From NCBI RefSeq assembly GCF_900120125.1, contig NZ_LT635545.1:176812-240811 (forward strand): a stretch of DNA of 64,000 bases. The letters run 5' to 3'. This document shows, in pieces, positions 24,983 to 32,598 of this stretch; position 1 is the stretch's first letter; each line of letters opens with the position of its first letter. The translations under genes and the position numbers were made by a program. Below the pieces are notes generated by a model. It ran no database searches and had not been told where the DNA came from. It saw nothing but the letters and a program-made list of their open reading frames with translations. This stretch comes from Gemella massiliensis. Lineage in GTDB: Bacteria; Bacillota; Bacilli; Staphylococcales; Gemellaceae.

Positions 24983-25963
24983 TTAATCAGCGTAGTTATC
25001 TTGGAATGCAACTTCCGGTTCAGATAGTGGTGATTCTTTTGCAAATTCTACCGCATCATTGATAGTTGCATTTGCTCTAGTTTCAATTTCTTTTAATTCT
25101 TCTTCTGTCGCAATATTATTTTCTAATAAGAATTTTTTATATTTTACGTTAGGATCTTTTTTCTTCCATTCCGCTACTTCTTCACGACTACGATATTTTC
25201 CGGCATCAGAAGCAGAGTGACCGAACCAACGATACGATACAGCTTCAACCAACACAGGCCCTTTACCGCTTCTTGTATGCTCAATAGCTTCTTGCATTGC
25301 ATCATACACTGCTAGAACATCGTTACCATCTTCTACATGGATACCTTTAATTCTATAAGCGGCAGCACGTTCGGTAATTTTTTCAACACGCATACATCTT
25401 TCTTGCGCCATTGAAATACCATATTTATTATTAATTACATAGAAAATAAGTGGTAAATCCCAGTTAGATGCCATGTTCAAACATTCGTGGAAACTTCCTT
25501 CATTTGTTGCACCATCTCCCATACAACATACAACGATATTATCGGTTTTTTTCATTTTTTGTGCTAAGGCAGCTCCTGTGCTTAATCCGTGTCCGCCACC
25601 TACAATACCGTTGCAACCCATGTTCCCATGCTCTAAATCATAAACGTGCATACTCCCTCCACGTCCTTTACATTGTCCGGTCGCTTTACCAAGAATTTCC
25701 GCCATCATACGATCAATTTCGATACCTTTTGCGATTGTTTGTCCATGACCACGATGATTAGAATACATTAAATCTTCTTTTTTTAACGGGTAGATTGCAC
25801 CGACATTTGCTGCCTCCTCTCCTACAGAATAGTGAGTCATACCATGAACTAAACCACGTGAGTATAGTTTACTTAACTCCATATCAAAATCTCTTATAAG
25901 TTGCATTAGTTCATACATTTCTAAATGCTCTTGTTTAGTTAAGTCTTTTGATGTTTTTACCAT
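24983..25963 (-). CDS. pdhA: 2-oxo acid (pyruvate/acetoin) dehydrogenase E1 component, alpha subunit
   Basis: E1 alpha binds thiamine diphosphate and starts the dehydrogenase reaction. The start is at MVKTSKDL, with GGAGG five bases upstream. The 326 residues include HYSVGEEAANVGA, the acceptor-side NHRGHGQTIAKG, GRGGSMHVYD, the thiamine-diphosphate motif GDGATNEGSFHECLNMA and the phosphorylation-loop region YRWFGHSASDAGKYR. The short length fits acetoin dehydrogenase-like E1 alpha chains. It is the first gene of the four-gene operon, with a 600-bp leader region upstream. Confidence 0.94.
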   Translation of the reverse strand: MVKTSKDLTKQEHLEMYELMQLIRDFDMELSKLYSRGLVHGMTHYSVGEEAANVGAIYPLKKEDLMYSNHRGHGQTIAKGIEIDRMMAEILGKATGQCKGRGGSMHVYDLEHGNMGCNGIVGGGHGLSTGAALAQKMKKTDNIVVCCMGDGATNEGSFHECLNMASNWDLPLIFYVINNKYGISMAQERCMRVEKITERAAAYRIKGIHVEDGNDVLAVYDAMQEAIEHTRSGKGPVLVEAVSYRWFGHSASDAGKYRSREEVAEWKKKDPNVKYKKFLLENNIATEEELKEIETRANATINDAVEFAKESPLSEPEVAFQDNYAD

Positions 25964-26530
25964 AATAACCTCCAAAGTTAATATATATTAAATGTATATA
26001 AATTATGTATTCATATATTACTCCACTAATATACAACTTTTAAAATTGGTTGTCAAATTTTCAAACTGAAATAAAATAATAATATTTGCTTTGCCTTAAA
26101 AACCCCCTTTATTTAACACTGATTTTCAACATTTATAAACAGCTATTAGGATTTTACTATATTCGCTTTTATTTTCAATTTAATCTGTGATAATATAGAA
26201 ATTCTCTGTTGCATACTCATATTAATACAGAAATAAATTATTACTCTTATAAGATATATTCCATTTTTTAATATTAATATATATATATTATTAATATTAA
26301 ATTCATTTCGTATCTAAATTATTTACAATAAATCGCTTACATTTTAGTGAATTTCTTTTATTACTTAGGCGAAAATAATATATTGTTTGCTCTTCTAAAT
26401 ATATTGTGACAAAATTGTGATAATATCTGAGCAAATATATTGCATTTTTAAAATTTATTAAATTAAAAATAGAAAAAAGCAATATATTCGTTATCACTTT
26501 CCTATTCATGCTAATATAGTTTAATATATT
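25964..26530. other. 567-bp promoter region upstream of the dehydrogenase operon
   Basis: This is AT-rich and I find no credible gene on either strand. A 13-bp perfect AT-only inverted repeat (TTTAATATTAATA and complement, 26267-26301) is the only structure seen, and it may be a chance result of composition. The promoter of pdhA must lie in the lower part. Confidence 0.55.
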
Positions 26531-26568
26531 AAAAAAAGAAGACCGACAAAAATCAGCCTTCTTTTTTT
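26531..26568 (-). terminator. Terminator of the Cys-rich gene
   Basis: In minus-strand order GAAGGCTGA pairs with TCGGTCTTC (two G-U pairs) over a 5-nt loop and is followed by seven Ts, starting just past the stop codon of the metallothionein-like gene. Confidence 0.9.
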
Positions 26569-26570
26569 CC

Positions 26571-26762
26571 TTATGCCGCATGGTCATTACAGTGACATTC
26601 TCCTGTTTTGCAGTTACCACATTCGCAATCTTCTTTTGCACTATGACAACCACATTTGCAATTTTCTTCACAATTACAAGTTCCTTCTTTACAATTACCA
26701 CACTCACAATTTTCTACAGCATCATGGCAATGGCAGTGATGTTCACATTGACATTTTTCCAT
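26571..26762 (-). CDS. Metallothionein-like Cys/His-rich small protein
   Basis: This 63-residue protein contains 17 cysteines and 7 histidines, with no strongly hydrophobic residues apart from one Val, and is rich in Glu and Lys. Cysteines occur as CxC and CxxC pairs, and two segments repeat: ENCECGNCKEGTCNC and EDCECGNCKTGECHC. The N terminus has CQCEHHCHCH. This strongly suggests a soluble thiolate-cluster metal binder that would sequester Zn, Cu or Cd in the cytoplasm. I do not recognise a named family. It is a real gene: AGGAGG lies nine bases before the ATG, a consensus-like promoter lies upstream and a terminator directly follows. Monocistronic expression fits a stress protein. Opposite-strand frames here are shadows. 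Confidence 0.88.
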   Translation of the reverse strand: MEKCQCEHHCHCHDAVENCECGNCKEGTCNCEENCKCGCHSAKEDCECGNCKTGECHCNDHAA

Positions 26763-26802
26763 TTTAATGTTCCTCCTAAAAATTACTTTTGTTTCTACTT
26801 TA

Positions 26803-26831
26803 ATTTTATATGTTTATGTACTAATAGTCAA
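26803..26831 (-). promoter_or_regulatory. SigA-type promoter of the metallothionein-like gene
   Basis: On the minus strand TTGACT is followed after exactly 17 bp by TAAAAT, about 40 bp before the start codon. No obvious metal-repressor palindrome overlaps it. Confidence 0.75.
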
Positions 26832-26995
26832 TAGAATTTCAAATTAAGGAATCATTACGAATAAGCACTCTAGCAACATTTATAACTATTTAGCAATCAA
26901 TAATTAGTAAACTTTTATTTTCTCTTTTATTTTAATTATAGTTTAAGTTGATATTATATAATGATAATCAGTTAATAATATTTTTTTCATAATAT

Positions 26996-27017
26996 AGGCT
27001 TGCAAATTTGCAAGCCT
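26996..27017. terminator. 22-bp perfect palindrome between trigger factor and the Cys-rich gene
   Basis: AGGCTTGCAAA and its complement abut with no spacer and lie 130 bp past the tig stop. It can act as a second terminator or insulator, and a T-rich tract (TTTTTTT) lies on the minus-strand exit. Confidence 0.6.
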
Positions 27018-27076
27018 TTCTCCTTGTTTAATCTATAAATTTTTATTTTATCTCCATATAATAACTCTATAAATAA

Positions 27077-27116
27077 ATCCCTAATGCTAGACATATTCTT
27101 ATCTAACTTTAGGGAT
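27077..27116 (-). terminator. Terminator of tig
   Basis: ATCCCTAA pairs with TTAGGGAT over a 24-nt loop 32 bp past the tig stop codon, with an AT-rich exit on the minus strand. Confidence 0.65.
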
Positions 27117-27148
27117 CTATTACAAAATAATTTAAGTATTAATTATTG

Positions 27149-28417
27149 TTAGTTATTCTCTTTTAAGAAATCAACAACTTTTTTAGCTGTTAGTTCTGAA
27201 ACTAAACTTTCTACACTAATACGACTTCTAATGCCTTCATCAGTCATAGAATACATTTCAGCCAGTTGTTTTACTTCTAAATCAATCTCTTCTTCCGATA
27301 CTTCAACATTTTCTGTTTCAGCTATTTCACCTAAAACAAATGATGTTTTAATTTTATTTTCCGCTTCTGATTTCATTTCTTCTTTTACCGAATCGGTACC
27401 TTTTCCGGTAAGTTGCTCATATAGGTCAAACGACAACCCTTGGCGAGATAAATTACCGGTAAATTGTTCAAACATTGATTCAATCTCTTGTTCTATTAAT
27501 TTTCCGGGTATATTGACAGTCGCATTTTCAACAACTGTTGTAATAATTTTATCAGAATGAGTTTTTTCTGTTAATTCTTCTTTTTCAAGTTTAAGTTCTT
27601 CTTTTAATTTATCTTTATATTCTGCAACCGTTGATGCCGCTTCTTTAGAAAATTCTTTTATAAACTCATCTGTTAATTCCGGTAGAATTTTTTCTTTTAC
27701 ATCGTGAATAGTCACTTCAAAACGTGCGGCTTTTCCCGCTAAATCTGCTACTTGATAATTTTCCGGGAACGTTACATTCACTTCCGTATCTACCGGTGCA
27801 ACTTTTCCTTCTAATTGCTCTTCAAATCCCGGGATAAATGAACCTGAACCTAATTCCAATTCATACCCTTTAGCTTCTCCGCCTTCAAATGCTTCATCGC
27901 CAACGAATCCTTTAAAGTCGATTACTACTATATCACCTTTTTTAGATTCTCCTTCTTTTATTTGCCATTCAGCCTCACGACCTAAAATAGTTTTAATTCT
28001 TGCTTCTACATCTTCATCTGTTATAGAAATAGTTTCTTTTTCAATGTTTAATTCTTTATACACACCTAATTTCACATCAGGTTTAACTACTACATCAGCT
28101 TCAAATGTTACGCCATTTTCTTTACTGATTTCTTTAACATCAATGTCAGGCACTGCTAACGGTGTAACTTCCAATTCTTCTAACGCTTTAGTATATGCAG
28201 CCGGTAAAATAGCATCAATCGCATCTTGATATAAAGATTCTTCCCCATACATTTTGTTAAATACCGGTCTAGGTAATTTACCTTTTCTAAAGCCGGGTGC
28301 ATTGACACGTTTAACAACTTTGGCAAATGCTCTATCTAAGCCTTTCGAAAAATCTTCTTTTGATGCTGAAAAAGAGATAACTACTTTTCCATCTTCTTTA
28401 TTTAAAATTTGTGACAT
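27149..28417 (-). CDS. tig: Trigger factor (ribosome-associated peptidyl-prolyl isomerase)
   Basis: Trigger factor docks on ribosomal protein L23 and shields nascent chains. The 422 residues match the family. The N-terminal ribosome-binding domain contains the FRKGKLPRP signature at about residue 42, the FKBP-type domain is centred on KKGDIVVIDFKGFVGDEAFE, and the C-terminal helical chaperone domain contains VSEEEIDLEVKQLAEMY. GGAGG precedes its ATG. It appears monocistronic: clpX, its usual neighbour in many Firmicutes, is not next to it. An insertion sequence sits just upstream of its promoter. Confidence 0.97.
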   Translation of the reverse strand: MSQILNKEDGKVVISFSASKEDFSKGLDRAFAKVVKRVNAPGFRKGKLPRPVFNKMYGEESLYQDAIDAILPAAYTKALEELEVTPLAVPDIDVKEISKENGVTFEADVVVKPDVKLGVYKELNIEKETISITDEDVEARIKTILGREAEWQIKEGESKKGDIVVIDFKGFVGDEAFEGGEAKGYELELGSGSFIPGFEEQLEGKVAPVDTEVNVTFPENYQVADLAGKAARFEVTIHDVKEKILPELTDEFIKEFSKEAASTVAEYKDKLKEELKLEKEELTEKTHSDKIITTVVENATVNIPGKLIEQEIESMFEQFTGNLSRQGLSFDLYEQLTGKGTDSVKEEMKSEAENKIKTSFVLGEIAETENVEVSEEEIDLEVKQLAEMYSMTDEGIRSRISVESLVSELTAKKVVDFLKENN

Positions 28418-28479
28418 TTATTCTTCCTCCAAAAATACTTTTAAGTATTATCGTTTAAAATACAAAAAACTCTTGATTA

Positions 28480-28508
28480 ATTATATAGTAAATGCTTAAA
28501 AAAGTCAA
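28480..28508 (-). promoter_or_regulatory. SigA-type promoter of tig
   Basis: On the minus strand TTGACT is separated by 17 bp from TATAAT, a near-consensus promoter about 65 bp before the tig start codon. The flanking repeat of the insertion sequence begins 4 bp upstream of the -35 box. Confidence 0.85.
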
Positions 28509-28512
28509 TGAT

Positions 28513-28538
28513 TAGCGTTATTGTTCAGAAAAATTAGT
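28513..28538. repeat. Left copy of the 25-26 bp direct repeat flanking the insertion sequence
   Basis: The sequence beginning TAGCGTTATTGTTCAG recurs identically for 26 bp at 29872-29897. If the element starts with TG at 28538, the true duplication is 25 bp. It is interpreted as a target-site duplication. Confidence 0.85.
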
Positions 28539-28578
28539 GTAGTGTTACAATAGATGTGAGACATATAATAAAAAAAAG

Positions 28579-28635
28579 AAGAGTAAATCCTGTATAATGA
28601 AGTTACCTACAAATCAAAAAAAGGAATTTACTCTT
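28579..28635 (+). promoter_or_regulatory. Hairpin that would sequester the transposase ribosome binding site
   Basis: AAGAGTAAATCC pairs with GGAATTTACTCTT (one bulge). The 3' arm contains the GGA of the ribosome binding site and abuts the ATG. TATAAT at 28593-28598 lies in the loop. A transcript entering from outside would form the hairpin, whereas one starting at the internal -10 would lack the 5' arm. Confidence 0.65.
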
Positions 28636-29619
28636 ATGAAAACTATTATAACAGAAAATATAGAAAAAACACAACGATATATACCTCATACTTTACAAAC
28701 AAGAATAGCTGCAGTTAAAACTTATAGAAACGGTAACTCTATTCGTTTTGTTTGTAGGCGCTATAAAATATCAAAAGCCTCTCTTTTGCGTTGGAATAAA
28801 AAATATGACGGTACTAAAGAGTCTCTTATAGATAAGTCTCATAGACCTCATTCCATTCACCCTAACGCCCATACAGTTGAAGAATTGTCTTGGATTAAAA
28901 ATCTTATTAAACGTAATCCTAATATTTCTATGATTGAATTATATGCTAAACTTAAATTCAACAAAGGTTATAAAAGACATCCTTGTTCTTTATTTAGAGT
29001 GCTTAGAAAATTAGGTTTTTATAAAGATACTAAGAAAAAAGTAATTCCTTATAAACCTAAACCCTATAATACACCTACTGAAATTGGTAAAAAATGGCAA
29101 CTTGATGTGAAATATGTTCCTAAACGTTGTTATGTAGGAGAAATTCCTGATAAATTTTATCAATATACTATCATTGATGAAGCTACTAGGGAAAGATTTA
29201 TTTTCCCTTTTAAAGAACAATCATCATACTCTACTGTTCAATTTGTTAAAATGGCTATTGATTATTTTGGGTATAAACCCAAGATAATTCAAACTGATAA
29301 TGGTTTTGAATTTACACATTTTAAAGATACTAAACGAATACACCCTTTTGATGTATTGTGTAATAATCTTGGCATTAAACATCAACTTATTAGACCTAGA
29401 ACTCCTAGACATAACGGTAAGGTTGAACGTAGTCATAGAAATGATAATGAACGTTTTTACAGGCGTTTATCTTTCTTTTCGTATGATGATCTTATATCTC
29501 AGATGAAAAAGTATCTATATCGCTCTAACCGTCTTCCTATGCAGACTTTAAATTGGCTTTCTCCTGTTGAAAAAAGAAAAGAGTTACGGAAAGAGTCTAT
29601 AAAAATATGCCGGCTTTAA
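28636..29619 (+). CDS. DDE transposase (IS481/IS3-like)
   Basis: The start is placed at MKTIITENI, with AAGGA ten bases upstream, giving 327 residues; a longer frame adds 13 poorly supported residues. An N-terminal HTH (RIAAVKTYRNGNSIRFVCRR, then KISKASLLRWNKKYDG) precedes an rve-type catalytic core. The first Asp is in WQLDVKYVP, the second in IIQTDNGFEF, and the Glu in HNGKVERSHRNDNERFY, all in the right order and spacing. The frame is intact, so the element may still be mobile. Orientation is opposite to tig and selA on either side. Confidence 0.93.
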   Translation: MKTIITENIEKTQRYIPHTLQTRIAAVKTYRNGNSIRFVCRRYKISKASLLRWNKKYDGTKESLIDKSHRPHSIHPNAHTVEELSWIKNLIKRNPNISMIELYAKLKFNKGYKRHPCSLFRVLRKLGFYKDTKKKVIPYKPKPYNTPTEIGKKWQLDVKYVPKRCYVGEIPDKFYQYTIIDEATRERFIFPFKEQSSYSTVQFVKMAIDYFGYKPKIIQTDNGFEFTHFKDTKRIHPFDVLCNNLGIKHQLIRPRTPRHNGKVERSHRNDNERFYRRLSFFSYDDLISQMKKYLYRSNRLPMQTLNWLSPVEKRKELRKESIKICRL

Positions 29620-29740
29620 TTCCTTGTTAGATAATAGATTTCACAACTTATTTGTCAAGGACAAGGGCTACGCCTTTTTCAAATCCTTGACAAATAAGTT
29701 TTAGAAATCTGAAATGTTCTCTAAGGAATTAAAGCTGGCA
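29608..29740 (+). repeat. 133-nt nested hairpin at the 3' end of the insertion sequence
   Basis: Three nested stems are separated by small internal loops: TGCCGGCTTTAATTCCTT pairs with AAGGAATTAAAGCTGGCA (one G-U type mismatch), AGATTTC with GAAATCT, and AACTTATTTGTCAAGGA with TCCTTGACAAATAAGTT (17 bp perfect). The outer stem includes the transposase stop codon. The apical loop contains AAGGGCTACGCCTTT, which can also pair. Confidence 0.92.
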
Positions 29741-29784
29741 AATCTAATCAAATAATGTAATTTACGTCGGGGGCTTCATACGGT

Positions 29785-29810
29785 TTACATAGAAGCTAGC
29801 TTCTATGTAA
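29785..29810. repeat. 26-bp perfect palindrome inside the insertion sequence
   Basis: TTACATAGAAGCT followed directly by its reverse complement forms a loopless perfect palindrome, 62 bp from the right end. It may be a protein-binding site or a terminator stem. Confidence 0.92.
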
Positions 29811-29871
29811 TTCTATTATATCCGGTATTTATTTTTTACTTTTTTTGTCTCACATCATTTACAAATGTACA

Positions 29872-29897
29872 TAGCGTTATTGTTCAGAAAAATTAGT
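29872..29897. repeat. Right copy of the 25-26 bp direct repeat flanking the insertion sequence
   Basis: This is an identical copy of 28513-28538, immediately after the CA end of the element, consistent with a target-site duplication. Confidence 0.85.
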
Positions 29898-30001
29898 CAG
29901 GAATATTTAGAAAAAAATATTTTTTTACAAAAATTATCCGGTAAATTTTTTCTTTTAATCTATCGATACTTTACATTTAGAAAATTAATCTTTTTATAAT
30001 A

Positions 30002-31384
30002 TTATTTTGTAATTTTTTCCAATGAGTTTTTTACCAAATCAAATTCTCTTGTTCTTAATGTTCTCATATCTAAAATAATACTATTATCTTTTATTCTGGT
30101 AATTATTGGTATTTCAACTTCTAATAATCTTCTTTCTATTTCAGTTGAACTTAAATTTTTATGTTCTAACTTAACTACAACACTTTCTAAACTACTAGCC
30201 GGATAACTTCCGCCGCCCACTTCAGCCTTGTCTTCCTCAATAGTTATCATAAAATCTAAATCACTTAATTTTGTCTTTAATACATCCGCCTTACCGAATA
30301 AACGTTCTTTTGATAATGAGATCATATGCAGTGTCGGAATATGCTCTAGCGCAACTTTTTCATCTAAATAAAGTTTTAACGTTGCTTCTAAAGCAGCCAA
30401 AGTCATCTTATCTACACGTAATGCTCGAGTAAGTTGATTTTTTTTCATTTTATCTATATATTCTTTTTTACCTACGATAATTCCCGCCTGTGGCCCACCA
30501 AGGAGTTTATCACCGCTAAAAGTTACAATATCAATACCGCTATCCAATACTTCTTTTACCGTCGGTTCATAAGGTAAACCATATTTTGAAAAATCAACAA
30601 GCTGACCGCTTCCTAGGTCATTAATAGATACCAACTCATTTTCACGTGCTAAATATGCTATTTCTTCGTTTGAAACTTCTTTTGTAAAGCCTAATATTTT
30701 ATAGTTGCTGGTGTGAACTTTAAGCAATGCACCGGTGTTTTCATTTATTGAATTTTCATAATCTTTTAAGTGGGTTTTATTGGTTGTTCCTACTTCAATC
30801 GGTATCCCGCCACTTAGTTTAATAATTTCAGGTATTCTGAATGCTCCACCAATCTCTACCAATTCTCCACGTGATACAACTATTTCTTTATCCTTTACCA
30901 AAGTATTTAGTGTAAGCAATACAGCTGCGGCGTTATTGTTAACTACAAGAACATCTTCAGCTCCTGTTATTTTTTTTATAATATCTATTAGGTGAACATA
31001 GCGACTACCACGTTTTTTATTATCAATGTCAAATTCTAAGTTTGAATAATTAAATGCTATACTTTCAATATTTTCCTTTATTTTTTGACTTAGTAAACTT
31101 CTCCCTAAGTTTGTATGTAAAATAGTTCCTGTTGCATTTATTACCCGACGCAATGAATTTTCATCTTCTTTTTCTACTATTTTTTTAACTTCGTCTACTA
31201 TTTTTTCTAAACTGGGTACTTCATATAATTCTTCATTTAAAATTTTATTTTTTATATTTTCAATATAACTTTTTATGGCAGATTTTACCGCTACTTCCGA
31301 ATATGAGTTTATTAACTCTTTAATTCTATCCAACAATAATATCTTATTTATTGCCGGTATTTTCGACAACAACTTATTTGGCAT
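30002..31384 (-). CDS. selA: L-seryl-tRNA(Sec) selenium transferase
   Basis: SelA converts seryl-tRNA(Sec) to selenocysteinyl-tRNA(Sec) using selenophosphate from SelD. The 460 residues fit the bacterial family. An N-terminal tRNA-binding region (LLSKIPAINKILLLD) precedes VINATGTILHTNLGRS, VLVVNNNAAAVLLTLN and the pyridoxal-phosphate lysine in TFSGDKLLGGPQAGII. A GGAG site stands before the ATG. It is the last gene of a six-gene minus-strand selenium cluster, 27 bp downstream of the cysteine desulfurase-like gene. The partner tRNA gene (selC) was not found in this window. Confidence 0.96.
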   Translation of the reverse strand: MPNKLLSKIPAINKILLLDRIKELINSYSEVAVKSAIKSYIENIKNKILNEELYEVPSLEKIVDEVKKIVEKEDENSLRRVINATGTILHTNLGRSLLSQKIKENIESIAFNYSNLEFDIDNKKRGSRYVHLIDIIKKITGAEDVLVVNNNAAAVLLTLNTLVKDKEIVVSRGELVEIGGAFRIPEIIKLSGGIPIEVGTTNKTHLKDYENSINENTGALLKVHTSNYKILGFTKEVSNEEIAYLARENELVSINDLGSGQLVDFSKYGLPYEPTVKEVLDSGIDIVTFSGDKLLGGPQAGIIVGKKEYIDKMKKNQLTRALRVDKMTLAALEATLKLYLDEKVALEHIPTLHMISLSKERLFGKADVLKTKLSDLDFMITIEEDKAEVGGGSYPASSLESVVVKLEHKNLSSTEIERRLLEVEIPIITRIKDNSIILDMRTLRTREFDLVKNSLEKITK

Positions 31385-31411
31385 AATACTTCTCCTTTAT
31401 AAAATTTATAA

Positions 31412-32563
31412 TTAAATATTTTCAGCTATTTTTTTTATTGCATTTATGGCATAATCAATTTCTTCTTCGGTATTCATACTCGAAAAAGAAAACCTAACTA
31501 TACCTTGCTCACGTGTTCCAAGCACCTCGTGCATCAACGGAGCACAATGAGCGCCCGCTCGAATGGCGATATTATACTCTTCTGCCAGTACATCAGCAAC
31601 ATCTCCTGCCGGTACACCTTTAAAGTTTAGTGATACTACCGCTGTTTTTTTCTTAGAAAAATCTCCATAAAATTCAAGACAGTCCAAACCTTTTAAAGAA
31701 TTGTAAAACTTATTGGCAAAGCTCATTTGTTTTTTATATAGATTCTCAATACCTTTTTCTTTTATATATTTTATTCCTTCATACAATCCCAAAATTCCTG
31801 CTGTATTTAAAGTTCCCGCTTCAAGTCGTAGCGGATATTCTCCCGGATGAACTTTGTCAAAGGTACGAACACCACTGCCACCAACTTTATAACGGCGTAT
31901 TTCCGGAGATTCCATATTTACACATAAACCACCAATTCCCTGTGGCCCATATAAACTTTTATGTCCTGTAAAGCAAAGGATATCAATGCCGTCTTTTTCT
32001 ACATTAATAGGAATAACTCCCGCTGTTTGCGAAACATCTACCACTAAAATAAGATTGTGTTTTTTACAAATTTCCGATACTTTTCTCACATCTATAATAT
32101 TACCTGTCACATTAGAACCGTGAGTAATGGCAATCATTTTTGTATTGGGCTTAATCGCATTTTCCAAGTCTTCATAAGATATAAGTCCTGTCTTATCCCC
32201 TTTTATAATTGTATATTCACAGCCGATAGTTTCATGTGCCAAATAAATCGGTCTTAATACAGAATTGTGTTCCATAGTTGTCGTAATAACATGATCTTCT
32301 TTATTAAGTAATCCTAAAATTGCTATATTTAAACTTTCTGTCGAATTGCCTGTAAATACTAATCTACTTTCATCTTTTAAACCGAAAAATTCTGAAATTG
32401 CTTTTCTTGCTTCAAATACGGCACGAAAAGCATTATTAGCCTCCTGATAGCTACCACGAGAGGCATTTGCATATTGTGCCGAAGACAATACTTCGTATAC
32501 TTTATCAGCAACAGCTTTTGGTTTTTTTAAAGATGTTGCACCATAATCAAAATAATAACTCAT
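31412..32563 (-). CDS. Class V aminotransferase, cysteine desulfurase/selenocysteine lyase-like
   Basis: The 383-residue PLP enzyme has the Schiff-base lysine in CFTGHKSLYGPQGIGG and a catalytic-loop cysteine in IRAGAHCAPLMHEVLGT. Family members release sulfur from cysteine or selenium from selenocysteine as an enzyme-bound persulfide or perselenide. Placement between selB and selA indicates that it supplies selenium to SelD, possibly through the YedF and DUF3343 proteins. It lacks neighbouring suf or isc genes, which supports the selenium role. Substrate preference is inferred from context. The ribosome binding site is weak (AAGAGAA). Confidence 0.9.
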   Translation of the reverse strand: MSYYFDYGATSLKKPKAVADKVYEVLSSAQYANASRGSYQEANNAFRAVFEARKAISEFFGLKDESRLVFTGNSTESLNIAILGLLNKEDHVITTTMEHNSVLRPIYLAHETIGCEYTIIKGDKTGLISYEDLENAIKPNTKMIAITHGSNVTGNIIDVRKVSEICKKHNLILVVDVSQTAGVIPINVEKDGIDILCFTGHKSLYGPQGIGGLCVNMESPEIRRYKVGGSGVRTFDKVHPGEYPLRLEAGTLNTAGILGLYEGIKYIKEKGIENLYKKQMSFANKFYNSLKGLDCLEFYGDFSKKKTAVVSLNFKGVPAGDVADVLAEEYNIAIRAGAHCAPLMHEVLGTREQGIVRFSFSSMNTEEEIDYAINAIKKIAENI

Positions 32564-32598
32564 AATATTCTCTTGTTTAGGTAAAATAATTTTTTATA

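Larger units (their letters stand above)
28538..29871 (+). mobile_element. Intact insertion sequence of about 1334 bp with DDE transposase
   Basis: The element has TG...CA termini and imperfect 25-26 bp inverted repeats (18 of 25 positions match, sharing GATGTGAGACA 15-25 bp from each end). It encodes one transposase and carries about 250 bp of non-coding, highly structured sequence at its right end. A 25-26 bp direct repeat flanks it. The transposase is of the IS3/IS481-like DDE type. The long duplication is atypical for those families; long duplications are known for IS1202-type elements, to which I cannot assign it from sequence alone. Confidence 0.85.

Noticed and set aside
26267..26301. 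13-bp perfect AT-only inverted repeat
   Set aside because: In DNA this AT-rich such repeats occur by chance, and nothing else marks it as a functional site.
26303..26834. Several overlapping frames on both strands across the Cys-rich gene
   Set aside because: They have no ribosome binding sites and atypical composition. Only the 63-codon frame has promoter, AGGAGG and terminator.
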